DNA from: an uncultured Acidimicrobiia bacterium | Lineage (GTDB): Bacteria; Actinomycetota; Acidimicrobiia; Spongiisociales; Spongiisociaceae | NCBI GenBank assembly: GCA_937900165.1 | Contig: CALCCX010000619.1 | Span: 1-7,901 of the forward strand | Reading direction: 5' to 3' | Length of the DNA stretch: 7,901 bases | Part shown: positions 1-6,040 of the stretch, one piece after another | How positions within the stretch are numbered: the first letter of the stretch is position 1 | Layout: each line of letters begins with the position of its first letter | Notes under the pieces: generated by a model | What the model saw: the letters and a program-made list of their open reading frames with translations, nothing else | Databases searched by the model: none | What the model was told of the DNA's origin: nothing | Position numbers and translations under genes: made by a program

Positions 1-65
1 AGTGGCGAGATCGTCTGGGGCATCCAACGTGCGCCCGGTCGGCGAACACGACGCCGACGGCCATC

Positions 66-104
66 TATGCTTATAGGAAAGTGCACGGATGTTGAGTATA
101 GGAG
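66..104 (+). promoter_or_regulatory. Possible -10 element and ribosome binding site of the operon
   Basis: TATGCT at 66-71 fits the loose TANNNT -10 pattern common in actinobacteria and would place a transcript start near 78. AGGAG at 100-104 is a good Shine-Dalgarno sequence 7 bases before the ATG at 112. No convincing -35 hexamer is seen at the right distance. The ribosome binding site is solid and decides the start of the first gene; the promoter is only a candidate, because only about 110 bases of upstream sequence are available and the operon could begin further left. Confidence 0.35.
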
Positions 105-111
105 ACGCGAG

Positions 112-885
112 ATGACGCCCTGGTCTATCGGTCGGCGGGACCGAACTGCTAAGCCTCGTCATCGGGGGGTCACGCACGTCATCGACACCGGGGTCCCGAT
201 CGAACACCTTCGCGGGCAACTAGACGTCGTCGGCGACTTCAGCGACGTCTGGAAATTCGGCTTTGGAACCAGCTACCTGGATCCCACGGCAGCCAAGAAG
301 ATCCAGCTTCTGAACGACGCCGACATCCTGGCTTGCTTGGGCGGCACGTTGCTGGAGGCGGCTTGGCTCGATTCGAGCGAAACAGCGTGCTTTGCATGGG
401 CAAAAGACATGGGGTTCTCCTGTGTCGAAGTGTCCAACGGCGCATCAGGAATGCCCCCTGCCGAGAAGAGGCGTCTGATCGAAGTGGCAGCCGCCGACTT
501 TGTGGTGCTTTCAGAAGTAGGGAGCAAAGACCCGGCCGATCCGGTGCTGGCTACGGAGTGGGCAGAAGAAATGGTGGCAGACCTCGAGGCGGGCGCTACC
601 TGGGTGATCGCCGAGGGACGGGAAAGCGGCACCGTCGGGCTGTACCGGCCGGACGGTTCCGTGAAGTGGGAACTGGTCGACGCCATCGAAGGGGCTGTTG
701 GGGTGGACAATGTGATCTTCGAATCGCCAAGGACGTCGCAACAGGCCGCCTTTGTCAGAGCCTTCGGTTCCAACGTGTCACTCGGCAACATCGCACCCCA
801 CGACATTCTCGCGTTGGAGTCACTCCGTAGGGGCTTGCGGGCAGACACGTTGTCTCCCGACGTCGATCAAGCTGGGATGCCATGA
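112..885 (+). CDS. comA: Phosphosulfolactate synthase, ComA/XcbB1 family
   Basis: Predicted to add sulfite to phosphoenolpyruvate, giving (R)-2-phospho-3-sulfolactate, the first committed step of coenzyme M synthesis; cytosolic TIM-barrel enzyme. The 257-residue product spans the whole family (archaeal ComA is about 250 residues). Family motifs are visible in order: KPRHRGVTHVIDTG (14-27), KFGFGTS (48-54), GGTLLEAAW (77-85), EVSNG (106-110), LSEVGSKDP (133-141), EGRESG (158-163), FESPRTSQQ (193-201) and GNIAPHDILALESLRRGLR (215-233). The frame is open upstream to the window edge and has an ATG at 67, but I chose the ATG at 112 because AGGAG at 100-104 sits 7 bases before it and the family's conserved region starts soon after. 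The stop overlaps the next start as ATGA at 882-885, implying translational coupling. Bacillus homologues make sulfolactate instead of coenzyme M, but the downstream genes favour the coenzyme M route. Family assignment is firm; end product is inferred. Confidence 0.93.
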   Translation: MTPWSIGRRDRTAKPRHRGVTHVIDTGVPIEHLRGQLDVVGDFSDVWKFGFGTSYLDPTAAKKIQLLNDADILACLGGTLLEAAWLDSSETACFAWAKDMGFSCVEVSNGASGMPPAEKRRLIEVAAADFVVLSEVGSKDPADPVLATEWAEEMVADLEAGATWVIAEGRESGTVGLYRPDGSVKWELVDAIEGAVGVDNVIFESPRTSQQAAFVRAFGSNVSLGNIAPHDILALESLRRGLRADTLSPDVDQAGMP

Positions 886-1811
886 CGAATTTGACGCCGG
901 ATCAATATCGCCAAGTCGCCGTTGCCCGCGTCGACTTTGTGTTGGAGCCAGAGACAATCCGGAAGTTCTTCGTCGGGCGTGAGGCCTACCGACGCACTCA
1001 ATACATCGTTGTCGTGGCCGGGGAAAGCACCGCCCTCGTCCGGGTCGCCAAGGCTTCTGAGGAGCCACTGTTTTCTCCAATCACGAGCGTAGAGTTGATC
1101 GCTGGTCCAGACGACTGTGCATTTGTCCGCGATCCAGACGTTGACACCGGCATTGCCTCGCATCTGGCCGCGGCCGCTCGCCGATCCGCTCCGGACAAAC
1201 GCTGTGTGGTCGTCGTCGGCCGCTATGAGCACCTGAGTTTCATCGTCGATCCTCGGCCCGTCGAGATAGTCGTCAGGGATGTTGTGCCTCCAAAGCCGGC
1301 CAAGCTGGTCGACCAGGCGAGGCGAATCATCGACGTGAGCGAGGACCTACCTCCTATCCACCTGATATCAGATGTAGTCGATCTCGACGATCTGCTCGAC
1401 GAAGAGGGTGAGTTTCTTCTGCCGTGTGCCGGTGCAGCGACGGATGGTGATCGAGCGACCCTCAGCTACCTCGACCAACGACCAGAGAAGAGGGATTGGA
1501 CTCTGATTGGTTGCGCTCGGTCGCAACAGATTCACTCGTGGTTCTACGAAGACAACGCCCCGAGCCGAGATTTCTGCCCGAGGAGGCGTCCAACCGAGAC
1601 CGGAACAGTGGTCCTGACAAAATGTTGCATGCTCGAGTTCGGCATGGAGGTGGAGGCAAACACTGTCTATGTCCCTTGGGGTTCGACCCTCGACGGAGTA
1701 AGGGAGGGCCTGGTCGCGGCGTTGGCTCTGTCTGGCCACTCGGACATCAAAGCGCCGGAAAGCGAATCTCCTCACCATGAGGCAGCATCGCCGAGCGCCA
1801 CTTACATCTGA
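882..1811 (+). CDS. Uncharacterised cysteine-containing protein within the coenzyme M operon
   Basis: I do not recognise a characterised function for this 309-residue protein. It may belong to an actinobacterial DUF family (I think of DUF7714, from memory, unverified). No signal peptide or membrane segment is seen. The middle carries a hydrophobic strand followed by GRYEHLSFIVDP (113-124) and PPKPAKLVDQARR (136-148), then an acidic stretch around 164-177. The C-terminal half looks most constrained: LLPCAG (179-184), WTLIGCARSQQIHSWFY (206-222), CPRRRP (232-237), LTKCCMLE (245-252) and VPWGSTLDGVREGL (264-277). Cysteines at 182, 211, 232, 248 and 249, with H218, could form a metal or Fe-S site or a redox-active thiol site; this is inference. 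The tail after about residue 285 is Ser/Pro/His/Glu-rich and probably disordered. It begins in the ATGA overlap with the ComA gene and ends 6 bases before the first lyase, so it is co-expressed with the pathway. A role in the thiolation or reduction step, or as a partner protein, is possible but unproven. Confidence 0.85.
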   Translation: MTNLTPDQYRQVAVARVDFVLEPETIRKFFVGREAYRRTQYIVVVAGESTALVRVAKASEEPLFSPITSVELIAGPDDCAFVRDPDVDTGIASHLAAAARRSAPDKRCVVVVGRYEHLSFIVDPRPVEIVVRDVVPPKPAKLVDQARRIIDVSEDLPPIHLISDVVDLDDLLDEEGEFLLPCAGAATDGDRATLSYLDQRPEKRDWTLIGCARSQQIHSWFYEDNAPSRDFCPRRRPTETGTVVLTKCCMLEFGMEVEANTVYVPWGSTLDGVREGLVAALALSGHSDIKAPESESPHHEAASPSATYI

Positions 1812-1817
1812 TCGACT

Positions 1818-3191
1818 ATGTCCCGTATCGCCGCCTCCCCTACGTATGCACACTTGTGGGGTACCGAAGAGCTCGGGGTGCATTTCAGCGAGCAAGGCCG
1901 GATCGAGTCGTGGCTTTCCATCTTGGCGGCGTTAGCCGAAGCGCAGGCTGCCAACGGCGTCATCCCAGCCCGCGCTGCCGCAGAAATCAGGTCGAGGGCG
2001 AAGGTCGAGTTCCTGGATCTCGAGTACATGGCATCCGAGACCAAACGGACCTCGCACTCAACGCTTGGCCTGATCCGCGCCCTCGAACGAATTCTTCCTC
2101 CAGACACGGCCCAGTTTGTCTACTACGGGGCAACTGTGCAAGATCTTACGGACACCTGGATGGCCTTGACGATGAAGACCATGGGTGGAATCGCTTGGCG
2201 CCGACTCAGGACAATAGAGACCCAAATCCTCGATCTGGCGGTTGAGCACCGAACGACTCCGATGGCTGGGCGAACACACGGTCAGATCGGATCCGCAATT
2301 ACGTTCGGGTTCAAGCTGGCGTCGTGGGCGGATGAGATCCGTCGCCACATTCACCGCCTTGGAGATGGCCGGACCCGTTGGTTGGTCGGCCAACTAGCCG
2401 GTTCGGTCGGGACGCTTGGGTTTTTCGGTGAAAGAGGTCCAGCCGTGCGGTCCGATTTCTGCAACCTTCTCGGGCTTTTCGATCCCGGCATGTCATGGAC
2501 CACGAGCCGCGATCGAGTCTCTGAGTTCTGCCTCGTACAGGCAATGATCGCGACGCCGATGGCGCGCATCGGTGACGAAGTGTACGAATTGCAACGGCCT
2601 GAGATCTCCGAGCTGGGAGAGGCCAATCCACCGGACGCGGTCGGCAGCATCACGATGCCCCACAAACAGAATCCGGAGGGTTCCGAGCATCTCGTAACTC
2701 TTGGGCGTATGGTGCGTTCCCAGGCGAACCTCGTGCTCGAATCGTCTGTACAGAGCCACGAACGGGATGGGCGAGGTTGGAAGGCCGAATGGGTTGCGGT
2801 CCCCGAAGTCTGCCTGCTCACGGCTGCTTCACTGCGGATCGCAGCCGACCTCATTGGCGGTCTGACTGTCGACGCCGACTCGATGATCGCCAACTTGGAG
2901 CGTACCCGCGGATATTGGGCTTCGGAGTGGGCTCTCGTGAGGCTTTCCCGTGACCTCGGAAAACACCAAGCTCAGCAACTGCTCCAGGAGGCACTGAAGC
3001 ACGGCTGGAGCGCCGGCCTGGATTTCAAAGAGGCCGTAGTTTCCCACCCGGACCTCAGCCTGCATCTCCACGCCAACGAAATCGATCGGGTTCTACGTGA
3101 ACCGGACACCGCTTCGGCTCCGACAATGGTTGACGCTGTCATCGCCAGAGCCGACGCGGAAAGGCGCGAAGAGGCAGAACAGTGGCCCTGA
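1818..3191 (+). CDS. Aspartase/fumarase superfamily lyase, adenylosuccinate-lyase-like (XcbC1-type candidate)
   Basis: Most likely removes phosphate from phosphosulfolactate by beta-elimination to give sulfoacrylate, as shown for Xanthobacter XcbC1; the assignment rests on context plus superfamily. The 457-residue protein has the superfamily's three active-site regions: TSHSTLG (78-84, H80) with GATVQDLTDT (104-113), GRTHGQ (151-156, H154), and the flexible signature loop GSITMPHKQNP (276-286). S277 is the expected catalytic serine, with K283 and N285; the usual second serine of the GSS motif is isoleucine. The N-terminus (SPTYAHLWGTEE, 7-18) is typical of adenylosuccinate lyase and 3-carboxymuconate cycloisomerase relatives. 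The ATG follows the previous stop by 6 bases and has no strong ribosome binding site, so translation probably depends on coupling. The 3' end overlaps the next gene by 10 bases. Housekeeping PurB is the alternative, but position between comA and a desulfhydrase-like gene, without purine genes, argues against it. Confidence 0.85.
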   Translation: MSRIAASPTYAHLWGTEELGVHFSEQGRIESWLSILAALAEAQAANGVIPARAAAEIRSRAKVEFLDLEYMASETKRTSHSTLGLIRALERILPPDTAQFVYYGATVQDLTDTWMALTMKTMGGIAWRRLRTIETQILDLAVEHRTTPMAGRTHGQIGSAITFGFKLASWADEIRRHIHRLGDGRTRWLVGQLAGSVGTLGFFGERGPAVRSDFCNLLGLFDPGMSWTTSRDRVSEFCLVQAMIATPMARIGDEVYELQRPEISELGEANPPDAVGSITMPHKQNPEGSEHLVTLGRMVRSQANLVLESSVQSHERDGRGWKAEWVAVPEVCLLTAASLRIAADLIGGLTVDADSMIANLERTRGYWASEWALVRLSRDLGKHQAQQLLQEALKHGWSAGLDFKEAVVSHPDLSLHLHANEIDRVLREPDTASAPTMVDAVIARADAERREEAEQWP

Positions 3192-4162
3192 GCACGCCAG
3201 AACGGTTTCCACTCGCTTTCCTGCCGACGCCTCTCCAGCATGCCGATCGGCTGGGCGCCAGGCTTGGTGTTGAGCAACTATTCATCAAACGCGACGACCT
3301 CACCGGATTCAGCCTTGGTGGCAACAAGGTGCGCAAGCTCGAGTTCCTGATCGCAGACGCGCTCTCCCAGGACGCCGACACGATTCTGGTGATGGGAGGT
3401 CCAAAGTCCAATCTGTGCCAGGCCACTGCGGACGCGGCTCGAGTCGCCGGGCTCGCCTGCGAGCTGGTCCTGTACGGCGACCGGCCAACCCCGGTCCCGG
3501 TCAACCTGGCCCTTGCCGAGGCGAACGGCGCCGTTGCCCGGTTCACCGGCGAGGCCGAGCGATCATCGGTAGACGTGTATGCAAAACAACGAGCCGCTGC
3601 CTTGGAGTCCGATGGGCATCGGGTCTATGTAATACCGAGAGGTGGAGCGACTGCGGTGGGGGCAGTTGGCTACCACCGGGCGGCAGCCGAGATCGTGGCT
3701 CAGCTGAGCGAACAGGGCCTCGAAACTGCCTCCTTGTTCATCTGCGTTGGATCGGGAGGCACTCTTGGTGGCGTTGCTTCCGGAATGGCGGCACTGGGTG
3801 CTTGTTGGCCGCTAATCGGCGCCTCCGTAAGCCGCGAGTGTGACGAGGCCAGGAGCCAGGTCCTCGCCATCGCAGGCGGATGTGCTCGGCTCCTTGGCAC
3901 CGAGGAGCCAACGCAGAAGCTGAGTCTGGCAATGGTCGACGCCCGAGGACCTGGCTACGGCGAGGCCTGGTCTGAGGCCTCAACGGCGGCTGATCTTGCT
4001 CGCCGGAATGAGGGGCTGATCCTCGATCCCGTCTACACGGCGAAGGCTTTCGCGGCGCTGGTCCACATGATCGACGGCGGACTGGAAGGACCTGTGGTGT
4101 TCTGGCATACGGGTGGAACGACTACGGCGATCGACGCTGCCCCACGAAGGGATTTCCAATGA
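3182..4162 (+). CDS. PLP-dependent enzyme, D-cysteine desulfhydrase/ACC deaminase family (XcbE1-type candidate)
   Basis: Fold-type-II PLP enzyme of 326 residues, normal length for the family. Seen: the PLP lysine K49 in GGNKVRKLEF (46-55); S76, matching the conserved catalytic serine 27 residues after the lysine; the phosphate-binding loop VGSGGTLGG (189-197); Y259 in GPGYGEAW and Y285 in DPVYTAKA, spaced 26 apart like the two active-site tyrosines of ACC deaminase; and WHTGG (308-312). The usual QSNH/QSNQ motif is instead KSNLCQ (75-80), so the substrate or reaction probably differs from D-cysteine desulfhydration. Homologues in bacterial coenzyme M clusters are tied to late steps of the pathway; thiolation using sulfur from an amino-acid donor is the chemically attractive guess here. 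The GTG start at 3182 is preceded by GAAGAGG and overlaps the upstream lyase by 10 bases; the stop overlaps the next start as ATGA. L-cysteate sulfo-lyase (CuyA), from the same family, is the main alternative. Confidence 0.88.
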   Translation: MALSTPERFPLAFLPTPLQHADRLGARLGVEQLFIKRDDLTGFSLGGNKVRKLEFLIADALSQDADTILVMGGPKSNLCQATADAARVAGLACELVLYGDRPTPVPVNLALAEANGAVARFTGEAERSSVDVYAKQRAAALESDGHRVYVIPRGGATAVGAVGYHRAAAEIVAQLSEQGLETASLFICVGSGGTLGGVASGMAALGACWPLIGASVSRECDEARSQVLAIAGGCARLLGTEEPTQKLSLAMVDARGPGYGEAWSEASTAADLARRNEGLILDPVYTAKAFAALVHMIDGGLEGPVVFWHTGGTTTAIDAAPRRDFQ

Positions 4163-5661
4163 CCGACAACCGCCATCGGCCGGCTGGGCCTTCGGACCTC
4201 GCACCTGCTCAGGTGCTGATCGACGCGGGCTTTGCCACCGAGATTGATGATGCGCCGTTCCTGCACCACGGGCTGAATCCCGCCGACATGGCGCACATTC
4301 TTGATCTCGACGGTCGACAACTCGTGCCGGCGGACGCTCTTCGGGATCTTGCCCGTGTTCTGTTGGAAGCCCATGCCACCAAGCCAGAGGACTTTCCATA
4401 CGATCCAGCCTTCGGGGAGACGTACAACTGCCGCGAAAAGCATTTTTCGGAGGCCATCGGCAACGCATCTGGTTGGTTGCACGCCGGTCGGCCGCGCCGG
4501 GAAGCGGCTCGGGTCGCCATGCGCCTGGTCCTGCGCCGGTTGTGCGCAGAGCTCGCCATCGCCGGAGCAGATTTCGTCGAGGCCGTGGCCGCCGTCGCGA
4601 TAAATCATGCAGAGAGCTACATGCCGGATCAGACCTACCTCCAACACGCCCAGCCTTCCACATTCGGTCACTACGTGCTCGGATTTGCGGGCCCGGCAAT
4701 CCGCGACGTCAACCGGCTGCTGGCTGAACTCGAGTCTGTGAATCTAAGTCCAGGAGGTGCGGGTTGTGTGAACGGTACGCGGCTTCTGGATGACCGCGGG
4801 TTGATCGCCGGCTCTCTCGGGTTCGACGGAATCATCGAACACACTCGAGACGCCATGTGGCAGACGGACGTCCTCGTCTCGCTGTTGTCGATCACAACGA
4901 GCCTCGTGTCGAACGAGAGCAAGCTCGCAGAGGATCTGGAGATCTGGTCCAGCCCAGAGTTCGACTACATCGATCTGGCGGGCCCCTATACCCGATCGAG
5001 CGTGCTGATGCCGCAGAAACGCAACCCATACGCCCTTTCGATTGTACGTGGGGCCTCCGGAGTGCTCATCGGGAGACTGTCCGGGTTCCTGGCGGTCATC
5101 AAGACGCCTTCGGCTCGGAGTGACAACTACATCTATGCGTACGGTGAAGTACCAAGGGCGATCGACCTCGCCCGTCGTATCACAGAGCTGATGACGGGCG
5201 TCATCTCAACTGTCGACGTGAATCGTGAGCGCTTGGTTGACCAGCTGCACCAAGGGTTCTCACAGTCGACCGACCTCGCAGAATACGTGATGCTGGAAGC
5301 CGGCATCGACTATCGAACCGCGTACCGGGTGGTCGGCATCACGGTGCGGGAGGTGAGCCGCAAGGGCGGACGGGGAGTAGACATAACCGGAGCAGACATC
5401 GACGCAGCAGCTACCGAGCTGCTCGGGGCTCCAATCGGAATGCGAGATGTCGACCTGACAGAGGTCCTTGATCCTCGACACATAGTGCAGACCCGCAAGG
5501 CGCAAGGAGGAGCGTCTCCCGGGACGGTCATCGAGATGGCGGAGGGTCTGACCCGGGCCGCCAGAGTCGCCAGAACCTCTGCCCAACAATCCTTGGCGAA
5601 CTTCGATCACGCCGAGGGCGAGGTTTTGCAACGCACGAGGGAGGCGGCAAATGGCATGTGA
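4159..5661 (+). CDS. Aspartase/fumarase superfamily protein, argininosuccinate-lyase-like with altered active site (XcbD1-type candidate)
   Basis: A 500-residue argininosuccinate-lyase-like protein that is probably not an argininosuccinate lyase. Superfamily landmarks are GNASGWLHAGRPRRE (101-115), TYLQHAQPSTFGHY (159-172), the signature loop RSSVLMPQKRNP (279-290; S281, K287, N289) and GFSQSTDLAEYVMLEAG (366-382). Compared with true argininosuccinate lyases, the VH of the first region is TY (Y89), the catalytic histidine of THLQ is Y160, the GRSRND motif is GRPRRE, and the second serine of the loop is V282. The serine, lysine and asparagine of the loop remain, so the protein is likely active on a different substrate. 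It is the last gene of the operon, starting in an ATGA overlap with GAAGGGA upstream, and matches the second superfamily member of the Xanthobacter coenzyme M cluster, which acts after sulfoacrylate formation. No arginine pathway genes are nearby. The exact reaction cannot be assigned from sequence alone. Confidence 0.86.
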   Translation: MTDNRHRPAGPSDLAPAQVLIDAGFATEIDDAPFLHHGLNPADMAHILDLDGRQLVPADALRDLARVLLEAHATKPEDFPYDPAFGETYNCREKHFSEAIGNASGWLHAGRPRREAARVAMRLVLRRLCAELAIAGADFVEAVAAVAINHAESYMPDQTYLQHAQPSTFGHYVLGFAGPAIRDVNRLLAELESVNLSPGGAGCVNGTRLLDDRGLIAGSLGFDGIIEHTRDAMWQTDVLVSLLSITTSLVSNESKLAEDLEIWSSPEFDYIDLAGPYTRSSVLMPQKRNPYALSIVRGASGVLIGRLSGFLAVIKTPSARSDNYIYAYGEVPRAIDLARRITELMTGVISTVDVNRERLVDQLHQGFSQSTDLAEYVMLEAGIDYRTAYRVVGITVREVSRKGGRGVDITGADIDAAATELLGAPIGMRDVDLTEVLDPRHIVQTRKAQGGASPGTVIEMAEGLTRAARVARTSAQQSLANFDHAEGEVLQRTREAANGM

Positions 5662-5662
5662 A

Positions 5663-6040
5663 TCAAGCTACCGAATATTCGAATTCGCATCCAAGCGAAT
5701 TCGAAACGTAACAAACTCGCGAGGCACGGTCTGCAAGCCATTGCAGCTCTGTCGAAGGGATGCTGGACGAAGCCACCACCGAGATTCGGCTGAAGCGCGG
5801 ACCCTCGTATTCGCCGAAGGCCTCGACTTCCAAATCAGCGAGTCGTTTGCCATGTTTCGTTGCAACGTGGGAAATCGCGAGGGTGAAACAGGACGCTACC
5901 GCGCTCAACAGCATCTCGGTCGGCCGGGGTCCGGTATCGTCGCCCCCAACTTCGATCGGCTCATCGACCGTCAGCTCGAACTGGCGGACTTTTACTTGAC
6001 ACCGATACCCGCCGTTCCAGCGGGAGGAGACGCTTCTCAT
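5663..6040 (-). CDS. OsmC/Ohr-family thiol-dependent peroxidase
   Basis: Small cytosolic protein of 125 residues with the OsmC fold signature: RWNGGYR (7-13), VDEPIEVGGDDTGPRPTEML (25-44), the first cysteine in SAVASCF (C51) and the second in RVCYVSNSLG (C110). Both peroxidatic/resolving cysteines are present, so it is expected to reduce organic hydroperoxides or handle reactive thiol species; the natural reductant cannot be told. It lies antisense between two plus-strand genes: its stop is one base from the preceding lyase stop, and its ATG (6040-6038) shares two bases with the ATG of the DUF1116 gene. An in-frame stop lies just upstream of this ATG, so no longer form is possible. No Shine-Dalgarno sequence precedes it, suggesting a leaderless message. 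A plus-strand open frame at 5651-6046 covers the same bases but has no protein-family character. Link to coenzyme M is by position only. Confidence 0.88.
   Translation of the reverse strand: MRSVSSRWNGGYRCQVKVRQFELTVDEPIEVGGDDTGPRPTEMLLSAVASCFTLAISHVATKHGKRLADLEVEAFGEYEGPRFSRISVVASSSIPSTELQWLADRASRVCYVSNSLGCEFEYSVA
5678..5705. repeat. Perfect 11-bp inverted repeat with 6-base loop, possible terminator or operator
   Basis: TTCGAATTCGC at 5678-5688 is the exact reverse complement of GCGAATTCGAA at 5695-5705, separated by ATCCAA. It begins 17 bases after the stop of the biosynthetic operon and lies inside the 3' end of the minus-strand osmC-like gene. It could act as a bidirectional transcription end for the two convergent units. 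No T-tract follows on either strand, so a classic intrinsic terminator is not certain; an operator or an mRNA-stabilising hairpin are alternatives. Confidence 0.6.
6022..6029 (+). promoter_or_regulatory. Strong ribosome binding site for the DUF1116 gene, inside osmC
   Basis: GGGAGGAG ends 9 bases before the ATG at 6039 and is the best Shine-Dalgarno sequence in the window after that of comA. It lies within the antisense osmC-like coding region, covering its fourth to sixth codons, and fixes the DUF1116 start at 6039. Confidence 0.65.

Noticed and set aside
1..64. Possible divergent gene beginning at an ATG at 64 on the minus strand, or the 3' end of a plus-strand gene stopping at 76 or 94
   Set aside because: About 20 to 30 codons only, with no recognisable motif and no ribosome binding site; the window edge prevents a decision.
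67..111. Upstream ATG at 67 as the start of the ComA protein
   Set aside because: It adds 15 residues not typical of the family and lacks a good ribosome binding site, whereas the ATG at 112 has AGGAG at ideal spacing.
273..848. Long minus-strand open frame of 191 codons opposite comA
   Set aside because: It is a shadow of the GC-rich comA coding sequence and shows Ser/Ala/Pro-rich composition without family motifs.
1818..3191. Housekeeping adenylosuccinate lyase PurB
   Set aside because: The superfamily fits, but no purine genes are near, and the gene is locked in an operon with comA and the PLP enzyme; context favours the coenzyme M lyase.
5996..6001. Perfect TTGACA as a -35 element for the DUF1116 gene
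   Set aside because: No -10-like hexamer lies 16-18 bases downstream; probably a chance match inside osmC.
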